Origin: Holophagales bacterium
GTDB taxonomy: Bacteria; Acidobacteriota; Thermoanaerobaculia; UBA5066
Length of the DNA stretch: 64,000 nt
Assembly (NCBI GenBank): GCA_016719485.1
Contig: JADJZB010000023.1
Coordinates: forward strand, 268,765-332,764
Direction of reading: 5' to 3'
Shown here: piece by piece, positions 1 to 8,414 of the stretch
How the letters are laid out: each line of letters begins with the position of its first letter
Numbering within the stretch: the stretch's first letter is position 1
The notes under the pieces: model-generated
The model's database searches: none
Told to the model about the DNA's origin: nothing
The model's input: the letters and a program-made list of their open reading frames with translations, nothing else
Position numbers and translations under genes: made by a program

Positions 1-2
1 CG

Positions 3-1370
3 ACCTACTCCCTGCCGCCCGGCCAACAGATCCACCCGGACATCTTCGGCTTCCTGCAGAGCTCGACGGGGATGGCCATCCCGTCCGGGAACAAGACCGC
101 GTCGCTCCGCGTCGAGGTCGCCGGGGCCGACAACCTCGTCCAGTTCGGCGCGCAGGTGCGCGTCACCACGCCTGCGACCGGGAGCCTCCGTTCCCAGGGG
201 GTCATCGGCCGCTTCGGCCTCGCGTTCCCCGCGACGCCTCTCGGCCGGGGCGCAATCAACGAAGCGTTCGTATTCGGCCTCCAGCAGACGTCCAGCGCAG
301 GCGCGCCCGGCACCCGCTCCAACCTCGCCTGCGTGAACGCGGGAGCAGGATCGGGAGGGTCGATCCGGCTGGAAGTCACGTACCGGGACGGCGACACCGG
401 GGTCCCGAGTCCGTCGAAGGACACGTTCGACCTGGCGGCTTTCCAGTGGGACCAGCGATCGCAGCCACTCGCCGCCCGCGGCATGAGGTACGGCTACGCC
501 GACGTGAAGCGCGTTTCCGGCAACGACCAGTTCGTCTGCTACGGGGTGCTCAACGACAACCTGAACGGGGATGGCGCCTTCGTTCCGATGGTGAAGAACG
601 ACGTTCCGTCGAGGACCTCCGCCGCCATGGTCCCGGTCGTTCTCGAGGCCGCGGGCTACACGTCGGAAATGACCTTCGCAAACCGCACCGCCCGGTCGAT
701 CTCCGGGCTCTTCGCCCTGCTTCCTTCCGCGGACCCTGTCCCCGACTGGGGGTACTTCGACCTGCCCGCGGGGGCGCAGTTCACGATCCCGAACATCATC
801 GGCGAGCTCCGGGACATCGGCTTCAATGCGCCGGCGGGAACCGTCGGGAGCGTCTTCGTCCAGTTCCTGGATGGGGAGTTCCGCGTGGAGCAGAGCGACA
901 CCCAGGCGGAGATTCCGACCAGCGACGGCTTCATCGGCGTGAGGACGACGACGTCGCGGGCGGGCGGCCAGCTCGGCCTCGCCTACGGCTACACGCCCTT
1001 GGGAGAGGGTGCGGACACCGAAGCGTGGGTCTACGGCCTGCAGCAGACGGGGATCCGCGGGCAGGAAGGCGGAACGCGTTCGAACCTCGCGGTCGTCCAC
1101 TCGCTCGGAGGCAACGTCGAGGACCTGAGGCTCGAGGTGACGTACTTCGCCGCCGACGGACGCGAGCTCGGGAAAGAGCCCCAGTGCGCACCCTGCACTC
1201 TCGCTCCGGGTCAGTGGAAGCAGTTCAACACACCCCTCTCGGGCTTCGGAGCGTCGCAGGGATACGCACGTATCCGGAGAGTCTCCGGCTCGGACCAGTT
1301 CCTCGCCTACGGGGTCCTCAACGACCAGGGGAACGACGACGGCAGCTATGTTCCGATGAACGTCCCATAA
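3..1370 (+). CDS. Secreted-type repeat protein, 5' end outside the window
   Basis: The frame is open to the left edge, so the first in-frame ATG at 72 is probably internal and this is the C-terminal part of a larger protein. Two copies of a module of about 230 residues can be seen. Each contains a RSNLA motif, then a block ending in RVSGSDQF(L)AYGVLND, then DG(S/A)(Y/F)VPM. The second copy ends exactly at the stop. The same module occurs twice at the C-terminus of the sugar dehydrogenase at 16320-18968, so it is a mobile beta-rich module attached to exported proteins in this genome. I do not recognise a named domain. Binding or adhesion at the cell surface is only a guess. No catalytic motif is visible in this part. 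Confidence 0.75.
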   Translation, partial: TYSLPPGQQIHPDIFGFLQSSTGMAIPSGNKTASLRVEVAGADNLVQFGAQVRVTTPATGSLRSQGVIGRFGLAFPATPLGRGAINEAFVFGLQQTSSAGAPGTRSNLACVNAGAGSGGSIRLEVTYRDGDTGVPSPSKDTFDLAAFQWDQRSQPLAARGMRYGYADVKRVSGNDQFVCYGVLNDNLNGDGAFVPMVKNDVPSRTSAAMVPVVLEAAGYTSEMTFANRTARSISGLFALLPSADPVPDWGYFDLPAGAQFTIPNIIGELRDIGFNAPAGTVGSVFVQFLDGEFRVEQSDTQAEIPTSDGFIGVRTTTSRAGGQLGLAYGYTPLGEGADTEAWVYGLQQTGIRGQEGGTRSNLAVVHSLGGNVEDLRLEVTYFAADGRELGKEPQCAPCTLAPGQWKQFNTPLSGFGASQGYARIRRVSGSDQFLAYGVLNDQGNDDGSYVPMNVP

Positions 1371-1400
1371 GCCAAGCGATCTGGAGGGCTTTGTCGACGG

Positions 1401-1478
1401 CCGGCGGCCCTATGATTCGGCCGCCGTGACGCACGAACTCGGAAACCTCGCAGCGGGCCGCCGGATCTCCGGCGGCCC
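1401..1478 (+). promoter_or_regulatory. Mutually exclusive hairpins and -10 box around the nagZ start
   Basis: Four complementary GC-rich arms lie here. CCGGCGGCCC occurs at 1401-1410 and again at 1469-1478. Its complement lies at 1419-1426 (8 bases) and 1455-1464 (10 bases). Hairpin 1402-1409/1419-1426 would cover the first base of the GTG start at 1426. Hairpin 1455-1464/1469-1478 has a 4-base loop and is followed by a pyrimidine-rich tract, like an intrinsic terminator. Pairing 1401-1410 with 1455-1464 would exclude both and leave the start in a loop. A TATGAT box at 1411-1416 lies 9 bases before the GTG, and there is no Shine-Dalgarno sequence, which would suit a leaderless transcript. 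The role is inferred. Confidence 0.45.
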
Positions 1479-3291
1479 TCTTCTTCTCTCCCTCTCCCTT
1501 TCCGCCATCCTCGCCGCCTGCACCGCCGCCCGGCCCGCGGCCGGACCGGCTCGGGTCGCTTCCGCCGAGTCCGCTCTCCCGGGCCGCGCCCCGTCCGTCG
1601 CCTCGCTTTCCCTTCGCGAGAAGGCGGGGCAGGTCGTCATGGTCGGCTCCCGCGGCGTCTACCGCGCGGAGGACGACCCGGAATACCTCGACCTCGCGCG
1701 GCTCGTCTCCGAAGACGGAATTGGCGGCGTCATCTGGTTCGCCTCGACCCCGCTCGAGACGGCCGACCTGAACCACCGCCTGGCAGCGAAGGCGAAGGTG
1801 CCGCTCCTCGTCGCGGCCGACCTCGAGGCGGGCCCCGGAATGCGCTTCCCCGACCTCGTCTTCGGCCCCTCGGCGATGGCCGTCGCCGCGGCGGGAGACC
1901 TCGACCTCGCCACGCGTCGCGCCCGGGGGACGGCCGAGGCGGCGCGCGCCCTCGGGATCCACGTCGTCTTCGCCCCGGTCGCCGACGTGAACAACAATCC
2001 CGACAACCCCGTCATCAACGTGCGGAGCTTCGGCGAGGAGCCGGTCGCAGTCGGCCGCTTCGTCGCGGCGACCGTGAAGGGGCTGCAGGAAGGCGGCGTC
2101 CTCGCGACGCTCAAGCATTTCCCCGGGCACGGCGACACCGCCACCGATTCGCACCGCTCCCTCCCCGTTCTCGCCTTCGACCGCGCGCGGCTCGACGCGG
2201 TCGAGCTCGTCCCGTTCCGGGCCGGCCTCGACGCCGGAGCCCGAAGCGTCATGACCGCGCACCTGTCCGTTCCGGGCCTCGACGCGACGCCGGTCCCCGT
2301 CCTTCAGAACCCGCCGCGCACGCACGACTTCACCGAGGACGTCACCGAGGTCGAGAAGGAGGGGACCCTGCCGGCGACCCTCTCTCCCGTCATCACGTCG
2401 AAGCTCCTGCGCGAGGAGATGCGCTTCGACGGCCTCGTCTTCACCGATTCGATGTCGATGGGAGGCGTCGTCGCGCACTTCGAGACCGGCGAGGCCGCCG
2501 TGCGCGTCCTCGAGGCCGGCGGCGACGTCGTCCTGATGCCCTCCGACGCGAAGGTCGCCATCGGCGCGATCGTCGCCGCGGTGGCGAGCGGCCGCCTCCC
2601 CGAGGCCCGGCTCGACCAGTCGGTCGCGCGCGTGCTCGCAGAGAAGGAGCGGCTCGGGCTCTTCCGCGAGCGGAGCATTCCTCTCCAGGAGATCCCCGCC
2701 CGGGCGGGCACCCGCGCCCAGAGGGCAACGGAGGAGGAGGTCGCCCGACGCGGCCTGACGCTCGTCCGCGAGGCCCAGGGGGCCCTTCCCCTCCGCTCCG
2801 GCACGAAGCTCCTCGCGCTCGCCATCCACGACGACCGGGCCTCCGTGGCGATCGACACGACGTTCCAGTCCGAGCTGAAGAAGAGGGCCGCAGCGGTCGA
2901 CTACGTCCGCCTCGACCCGACCTCCTGCGCGGGAGAAGGGGCCGCCCTCGCCGGGAAGGCCGTAGCAGCAGATGCCATCCTGGTCGGCCTCTTCGTGAGG
3001 CCCCGCTCCGGTCGGGGGACGCTCGAGATCCCGGCGGAGGGGAAGGCGGCTGTTGCCGCTCTCCTCGCCTCCGGCAGGCCGGTCATCGCCGTCTCGTTCG
3101 GGAGCCCGTACCTCCTGCGCGACGTGCCGGCGCTCCCGACGTACCTCTGCGGCTACGGCCCCCAGGCCCTCGTCCAGTCGGCGGCCGTCCGCGCGCTCTA
3201 CGGAGAGGAGGCCATCGAAGGAAGGCTCCCGGTGACGATCCCCGGCGTCGCCCCGCGAGGGACCGGGCTGCGGAAGGAGGCGGTCAAGTGA
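1426..3291 (+). CDS. nagZ: Beta-N-acetylglucosaminidase NagZ-type, GH3 lipoprotein
   Basis: Glycoside hydrolase family 3 enzyme expected to remove N-acetylglucosamine from peptidoglycan fragments. The N-terminus is a lipoprotein signal ending LAAC with Cys32. The NagZ signature KHFPGHGDT starts at Lys230 and is followed by DSH at 241-243; in this family the loop His acts with Asp as the acid/base pair. The nucleophile is Asp341 in FTDSMSM. A GH3 C-terminal domain follows to residue 621, making it longer than cytosolic one-domain NagZ. The lipobox implies the enzyme is membrane-anchored outside the cytoplasm. GTG at 1426 is the only start that keeps the signal peptide. It overlaps the next gene by 4 bases. 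The neighbour supplies two further muropeptide-cleaving activities, as in the Bacillus namZ-nagZ-amiE operon. Confidence 0.93.
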   Translation: MTHELGNLAAGRRISGGPLLLSLSLSAILAACTAARPAAGPARVASAESALPGRAPSVASLSLREKAGQVVMVGSRGVYRAEDDPEYLDLARLVSEDGIGGVIWFASTPLETADLNHRLAAKAKVPLLVAADLEAGPGMRFPDLVFGPSAMAVAAAGDLDLATRRARGTAEAARALGIHVVFAPVADVNNNPDNPVINVRSFGEEPVAVGRFVAATVKGLQEGGVLATLKHFPGHGDTATDSHRSLPVLAFDRARLDAVELVPFRAGLDAGARSVMTAHLSVPGLDATPVPVLQNPPRTHDFTEDVTEVEKEGTLPATLSPVITSKLLREEMRFDGLVFTDSMSMGGVVAHFETGEAAVRVLEAGGDVVLMPSDAKVAIGAIVAAVASGRLPEARLDQSVARVLAEKERLGLFRERSIPLQEIPARAGTRAQRATEEEVARRGLTLVREAQGALPLRSGTKLLALAIHDDRASVAIDTTFQSELKKRAAAVDYVRLDPTSCAGEGAALAGKAVAADAILVGLFVRPRSGRGTLEIPAEGKAAVAALLASGRPVIAVSFGSPYLLRDVPALPTYLCGYGPQALVQSAAVRALYGEEAIEGRLPVTIPGVAPRGTGLRKEAVK

Positions 3292-5744
3292 GGACCCCCG
3301 CTCGCACCTCCCACGCACGATCCGGTGCCACTCGGTGTCCGTTCCATCTCCTGCTCCCGGTCCTTTTCGCGAGCGTCGCGACGCCCGCCGCCCCGCCGCC
3401 GCTCGAGACCGTCGGTCCCGAGTCCGTCGGTCTCTCGACGGCGCGCCTCGCGCGCGTCGACGACGTCATCGCCCGGGCGATCGCGAGGAAGGAGATCCCG
3501 GGCGCCGTCGTCCTCGTGGGCCGGCACGGAAAGGTCGCCTTCCGGAAGGCCTACGGCCATCGCGCACTCGCGCCCTCGGCCGAACCGATGAGCGTCGACA
3601 CCGCGTTCGACCTCGCATCGCTCACGAAGCCCGTCGCGACCGCCAGCGCGGTGATGACGCTCGTCGAGGAGGGCCGGGTCCGTCTCGAGGACGCGGTCGT
3701 GGCGCACCTCCCGGCCTTCGGTACCGGAGGCGGCGAGCGCGAGAGGGTGACCGTGGAGCAGCTCCTCACGCACCGTGGCGGCCTCGTCGCCGACGACCCG
3801 ATGGACCTCTACCTGGGAACGCCCGCCGAGATCTTCGCGAAGAAGCACCAGCGTCGTCTCCTGAGCTCCCCGGGAAGCCGGTTCCTCTACTCCGACGCGG
3901 GATACGAGACCCTCGGCGAGCTGGTCCGCTCGGTGACGGGCGAGACGCTCGACGTCTACGCGCGGCGGACGGTCTTCGAACCGCTCGGGATGGCCGAGAC
4001 GGAGTTCCGCCCCGCCGGCGTAGGCGGGAGGCTTCCCATCGCACGGATCGCGCCGACCGAGAAGCAGGACGGCGCTTTTCTCCGCGGCGAGGTTCACGAT
4101 CCCCGCGCCCGGGCCCTCGGCGGCGTGGCGGGACATGCGGGCCTCTTCGGCACCGCCGACGATCTCGCCCGCTTCGCCCGGGCTCTCCTCGGCGACGGTG
4201 GCGGCTGGCTCTCGCCGGCCGGCGTCGCCGCGATGACGCGCGTACGGGACTTCGGGGACGGCGACCTGCGCGCGCTCGGCTGGGACGTCGAGACGCACTA
4301 CTCCACGAGCCGGGGCGACCTGTTCCCCCTCGGTTCCTTCGGACACACCGGCTGGACCGGGACGTCGATGTGGCTCGACCCGGCGACGGACACGTTCGTC
4401 GTCGTCCTGACGGCCCGAAACCATCCCGACGGAGCAGGCAACGCGATTCCGCTCCGGTCGCGGCTCGCGAGCGTCGTGGCCGCCGCCGTCAGCGACGCCT
4501 CCCCCGACGCCCTCCGCCTCGCCTCCGAGCGGATCTCGCACCTGGCGGCCCGCCCCGCCGTCCCGGTGATCCGCGAGAAGGGGCCCGCACCCGCCCTCCC
4601 GTTCGACGTCCGTCCCGGCGCCGACGTCCTCGAGACCTCCGCCTTCGCAGCGCTGAAGGGAAAGCGCGTCGCCCTCCTGACGAACCCCACCGGCGTCACG
4701 CGCGACGGGAGATCGACCGCGTCGCTCCTCCTCTCGGAGAAGGCGAAAGCCGCCGGCGTGAAGCTCGTCCGCCTCTTCTCCCCGGAGCACGGCCTCGCCG
4801 CGGCCCTCGACGAAAAGGTCGCCGACACCGTCGACGCGGCGACCGGGCTGACCGTCGTCTCCCTCTACGGGGAGAAGCGGCGCCCTTCCCCGAGGGACCT
4901 CGAGGGGCTCGACGCCGTCGTCGTCGACCTGCAGGACGCCGGCGTCCGCTTCTACACCTACCTCACGTCGATGGCCTGGGTGATGGAGGAGTGCGCGAGG
5001 GCGAAGGTCGCCGTCGTCGTCCTCGACCGTCCGAACCCCGTCGGGGGCCACGCCGTCGAGGGCCCGCCCGCGGACCCGGACCGGCTCTCCTTCACGGCCG
5101 TCCACACGATCCCGATCCGGACCGGCATGACCATCGGCGAGCTCGCCCGCATGCTGAACGAAGAGCGGAAGATCGACGTTCCGCTCACCGTCGTCGCCCT
5201 CAAGGGCTGGAATCGGGCTCTCTGGTACGACGAGACGGGGCTGCCGTGGGTCAACCCGTCGCCGAACCTGCGCTCGGTCACGCAGGCGGCGCTCTACCCG
5301 GGCGTCGCGCTCCTCGAGACCACGAACGTCTCCGTCGGGCGCGGCACCGACGCCCCGTTCGAGCTTCTCGGCGCCCCCTGGATCGACGCCGAGCGCCTCT
5401 CGCGGACGTTGAACGTGAGGAACATACCGGGCGTGCGGTTCGCGCCGGTGGCTTTCGTTCCGGCCTCGTCGAAGTACGCCGGGGAGCCCTGCCGGGGAAT
5501 CCGGATGACCGTGACCGACCGCGACGCCCTTCGACCGGTGACGCTCGGTCTCGAGATCGCGACCGCGCTTCGCGACCTGCAGGGCGCCGCCTGGAAGCGG
5601 GACCGATTCGGAGAGCTCCTCGCCAGCGCCGCCGCGGTCGCCCGGTTCGAGCGGGGCGACTCGGCGGCACAGATCGTCTCGGGCTGGGCCGCCGGACAGA
5701 TGGAGTTCGAGCGGCGACGGGCCCGGTTCCTGATCTACGAGTGA
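3288..5744 (+). CDS. AmiE-like serine hydrolase fused to NamZ (DUF1343) exo-muramidase
   Basis: Two enzymes in one 818-residue chain. After a signal-like N-terminus, residues about 45-410 form a beta-lactamase/PBP-fold serine hydrolase with SLTK at 111-114, a YSD in the position of the YxN motif, and HTG replacing KTG. Residues about 440-818 form DUF1343, the NamZ family of exo-beta-N-acetylmuramidases (GH171), with FSPEHGL near 497, DRPNPVGG and NPSPN. In Bacillus the corresponding proteins YbbE (AmiE) and YbbC (NamZ) are separate and sit beside YbbD (NagZ). Here the first two are fused and the third is the overlapping upstream gene. The start is GTG at 3288, preceded by GGAAGGAGG. The product probably acts in the periplasm on muropeptides. 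The amidase role of the first half is inferred from this context; an esterase is possible. Confidence 0.88.
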   Translation: MRTPARTSHARSGATRCPFHLLLPVLFASVATPAAPPPLETVGPESVGLSTARLARVDDVIARAIARKEIPGAVVLVGRHGKVAFRKAYGHRALAPSAEPMSVDTAFDLASLTKPVATASAVMTLVEEGRVRLEDAVVAHLPAFGTGGGERERVTVEQLLTHRGGLVADDPMDLYLGTPAEIFAKKHQRRLLSSPGSRFLYSDAGYETLGELVRSVTGETLDVYARRTVFEPLGMAETEFRPAGVGGRLPIARIAPTEKQDGAFLRGEVHDPRARALGGVAGHAGLFGTADDLARFARALLGDGGGWLSPAGVAAMTRVRDFGDGDLRALGWDVETHYSTSRGDLFPLGSFGHTGWTGTSMWLDPATDTFVVVLTARNHPDGAGNAIPLRSRLASVVAAAVSDASPDALRLASERISHLAARPAVPVIREKGPAPALPFDVRPGADVLETSAFAALKGKRVALLTNPTGVTRDGRSTASLLLSEKAKAAGVKLVRLFSPEHGLAAALDEKVADTVDAATGLTVVSLYGEKRRPSPRDLEGLDAVVVDLQDAGVRFYTYLTSMAWVMEECARAKVAVVVLDRPNPVGGHAVEGPPADPDRLSFTAVHTIPIRTGMTIGELARMLNEERKIDVPLTVVALKGWNRALWYDETGLPWVNPSPNLRSVTQAALYPGVALLETTNVSVGRGTDAPFELLGAPWIDAERLSRTLNVRNIPGVRFAPVAFVPASSKYAGEPCRGIRMTVTDRDALRPVTLGLEIATALRDLQGAAWKRDRFGELLASAAAVARFERGDSAAQIVSGWAAGQMEFERRRARFLIYE

Positions 5745-5833
5745 GCCGCCGCGGGAAGTGACGCTGACCGGCCCCGTTCTGGTAAAACGAGGCTGCGGCT
5801 TCCCGCCCGAATCCGCTCGAGGAGGATGACCCG

Positions 5834-6445
5834 ATGGCCGAAACCCGCCCCGCCGCCGGACGAGCCCGCAGCAAGGAAGAGGAGTATTTCCTCCGGGCCG
5901 AGGCCGAGCTGCTCGAGAAAGTCCGCTCCCGCGTCGCGAAGGAGGCCGAGCGCCGCGCCCTGGGCGAGTACCACGGGGTCCAGGACGAGGAGCTCCTGAA
6001 GGCCTTCGAGGAGGCCGGCTACGACCGCGAGACCGTGCAGATCCTCCACCTCGTCCCGATCATCCAGGTCGCCTGGGTCGACGGCGAGATCTCGAAGGCC
6101 GAGCGGGAGGAGATCCTGCGGATCGCGGCGGCCCGGAACGTGGTCGAAGGGACCCCCGTCCACGCGAAGCTCGTCTCGTGGCTCGAGACGCCGCCCCCCC
6201 CGCAGTTCTTCGAAAGGACGATGGAGATCATCCAGCGGCTCCTGGAGCTCTTCCCGGACGAGAAACGCGCGTCGCTCACGAGTGACGTGATGACCGCATC
6301 GTTCGCCGTCGCCTCCGCCTCCGGCGGCTTTCTCGGCTTCGGAAGCAAGGTCTCCGCCGACGAGAAGTACCTCATCGAGAAATTCGCCGCGGACTTCGAG
6401 AAGGCCCACAAGGCCGCCCTCGAGAAGGCCGAGAAGAAAGGCTGA
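5834..6445 (+). CDS. TerB-like helical protein
   Basis: A 203-residue soluble, highly charged protein with no signal peptide. The segment VAWVDGEISKAEREEIL near residue 75 resembles the acidic helix-loop of TerB-fold proteins (tellurite-resistance TerB and DjlA N-terminal domains), in which conserved acidic residues bind metal. A second related segment, VSADEKYLIEKFA, near residue 175 fits the internal repeat of this fold. AGGAGG at 5819-5825 lies before the ATG. The gene stands alone between the peptidoglycan pair and a convergent transporter, so context gives no function. The family call rests on the motif only. Confidence 0.55.
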   Translation: MAETRPAAGRARSKEEEYFLRAEAELLEKVRSRVAKEAERRALGEYHGVQDEELLKAFEEAGYDRETVQILHLVPIIQVAWVDGEISKAEREEILRIAAARNVVEGTPVHAKLVSWLETPPPPQFFERTMEIIQRLLELFPDEKRASLTSDVMTASFAVASASGGFLGFGSKVSADEKYLIEKFAADFEKAHKAALEKAEKKG

Positions 6446-6451
6446 ACCGGG

Positions 6452-6517
6452 GGCTGCAGCATCTCCAGGCGCGGGGGGCCGGGCCCGTGGAGGCCCGGGT
6501 CCCGGGATCCTGCAGCC
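6452..6517. terminator. Nested inverted repeat between convergent genes
   Basis: An outer repeat, GGCTGCAG at 6452-6459 and CTGCAGCC at 6510-6517, encloses a tight hairpin, CCGGGCC at 6479-6485 and GGCCCGG at 6492-6498 with a 6-base loop. It lies between two convergent stop codons, where a bidirectional terminator is expected. There is no T tract, so an intrinsic terminator is not proven. CTGCAG is itself a palindrome, which weakens the outer match. Confidence 0.4.
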
Positions 6518-6519
6518 TG

Positions 6520-6663
6520 TTACGCGTCCTTGAAGGGAATGTCCGGCCCGTCGTCCGTCTCCGGCGGCATCGGATTCGCGAGGACCTTCCAGAAGAAGCG
6601 AACGGTGAAGAAGAGGATGACCGACCAGGTCACCCCGAGCATGGCCCACGCGGCTCCCGTCAC
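6520..6663 (-). CDS. metS: MetS-type small subunit of a sodium:amino-acid symporter
   Basis: A 47-residue protein starting GTG at 6663 whose start overlaps the TGA of the upstream transporter in the GTGA arrangement. It has one membrane helix, roughly residues 5-28, followed by a short acidic tail ending DIPFKDA. This size, topology and position match MetS, the small subunit required with MetP for methionine/alanine uptake in Corynebacterium. An apparent single long ORF joins it to the transporter only because of a frameshift in the transporter near 6796-6801. Naive gene calling would fuse the two and lose this gene. Confidence 0.75.
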   Translation of the reverse strand: MTGAAWAMLGVTWSVILFFTVRFFWKVLANPMPPETDDGPDIPFKDA

Positions 6664-8301
6664 GAGGCCCTCCTTTCCTTCCTGCGGAACGCCACGAAGA
6701 CGAGGACCGAGCAGGCCCCGAAGACGAGGGTGAGGAGGATCCGGCTCAGGTCCTTCACCATCCTCGACGTCACCTCTCCGTTCGGACCGTGCCAGCCCCC
6801 CGGCGTCCCCGACGTGCGTCAGCTTGCCGAGGACGCTTCCGGGCGAGAGCGGCCATCCCTGTCCGTCGAACAGGCCGCTCACCGCAGCCTTCCACTCCCC
6901 GCCCTCGGGCTGGACGAGCGCGCCGAAGAAGACGACCGCGAGGAAGAGCGGCGTCACGTAGGGAATGATGTACCGGTAGATCACCGGGACCTTCATGTCC
7001 GCCCCGCGCGTGATCTCCTCCCACCCCTTCTTCATCCCGAAGATCCAGGCGAAGACGATCACCTCGAGGAGAGCGAAGACGACCAGGGAGAAGGTGCCCG
7101 TCCAGAAGTCGAACTCGTCGAACGAGCCGCCCGGGTAGAGCCAGACGCACCACATTCCCAGGACGAACGTGCACCCGGCGAAGAGGAGCGCGCCCTTCGA
7201 GCGCGCGGTCCCGAACTCGTCGGCGAAGAAGGAAAGGATCGGCTGCCCCATCGCGAGGGACGAGGTGATCCCGGCGAAGAAGAGGAGCCCGAACCACATC
7301 GCCCCGGCCACCGGCGCAAACCAGCCCCAGTTGTTGAAGAGGGTCGGCAGGGTGAGGAAGCCGAGCGCGAAACCGCTCCCCCCGCTCGTCGCGCTCTGGA
7401 CGGCCGCGAGACCGAGGTAGGCCGTCGCGATCGGGATCAGCAGCGTCCCGCCCAGGATGACCTCGACGAACTCGTTCATCCACCCCGCGCTCGCCGCGTT
7501 CAGAGCGACGTCCCGGTTCTTCCGGACGTAGGAGGCGTAGCAGTGGATCGACCCCATGCCCACGGAGAGCGTGAAGAAGATCTGCCCGGCCGCCGCGAGC
7601 CAGACGTTGAAGTCCCCGAGGCCCGAGAGGTCGGGGTTCCAGACGAAGTTGAGCCCCTTGAACGGGCTCTCGACGACGCCGGCGTCGCCCGGTCCGAGGG
7701 ACAGGCCGCGGACGGCGAGGATGATGCCGAAGACGATGAGGAGCGGAACCCCGATCTTCGCCGCGAGCTCGATCCCCTTGGCGAGGCCCCTGGAGAGGAT
7801 CCAGCCGTTGAGCGCGAGCGTCACCACGAAGAAGAACGTCGCCTCGGGCGGCAGCGACGTGATCGAGCCCGCGTGCTGGCCGAGGTACGCGGGGAAGAAC
7901 TCCGTCGGCGGCGTCGCCTTGAACGTCCCCTTCAGCGAGTGCCAGACGTAGGCGAGCGTCCACGACTCGATGTAGCAGTAGTACGCCGCCAGCGTCAGGT
8001 TCGTGAAGAGGCCGAAGACACCGATGTATTTCAGGAACCGGCTCTTCCCCATCCGGTCGAGGATTCCGGGGGCCGAGTGGTGGCCGAACTGCCCCCCGTA
8101 GCGCCCCATCGCCCACTCCACCCAGAGGAGCGGGATCCCCATCAGGACGAACGCGACGAGGTACGGGATGAGGAAGGCCCCGCCGCCGTTCTGCGCCGCC
8201 TGCGCCGGAAAGCGCAGGAAGTTCCCGAGCCCCACGGCGTTGCCCGCCATCGCCAGGACGAGACCCGCCCGCGACGCCCACTGTTCCTTTTGTGCCGTCA
8301 T
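6660..8301 (-). CDS. metP: Sodium-dependent amino-acid symporter MetP-like, NSS/SNF family (frameshifted)
   Basis: Neurotransmitter:sodium symporter family member. The family hallmark GNAVGLGNFLRFP lies in the first helix at residues 20-32, where Na+ and the substrate are bound, and about eleven further hydrophobic helices follow. After residue about 500 the correct sequence continues in another frame (GPNGEVTSRMVKDLSRILL, then a final helix and a TGA at 6660-6662). The switch is at a run of six C at 6796-6801; one base fewer restores the frame, so a homopolymer sequencing error is likely. A GGGGGAG ribosome site precedes the ATG. Coupling to a MetS-like subunit suggests methionine or another neutral amino acid as substrate. 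The divergent omega-amidase gene fits methionine salvage. The substrate is inferred. Confidence 0.85.
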
Positions 8302-8414
8302 CGGCTCCCCCTCTGCCCGCGGCGGCAGGGTAGCCGCGGCCGGGAGGGCACGTCAACGCGAGATGCATGACGGAAACGCACGAAAGACCCGTCCGCCGAG
8401 CGAGAATCGGCGCG

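Noticed and set aside
1318..3318. A 666-codon open frame on the minus strand opposite nagZ
   Set aside because: It is rich in Arg, Gly, Asp and Glu with no domain logic and lies fully antisense to a well-supported GH3 gene; stop codons are rare in 70% GC DNA.
5760..5800. Promoter-like TAAAAC upstream of the TerB-like gene
   Set aside because: No -35 at a reasonable distance and a poor fit to the -10 pattern seen elsewhere in the window.
6487..8370. A 627-codon plus-strand frame across the metP-like gene
   Set aside because: Composition is dominated by Arg, Glu and Pro as expected for an antisense shadow; the minus strand encodes a clear transporter.
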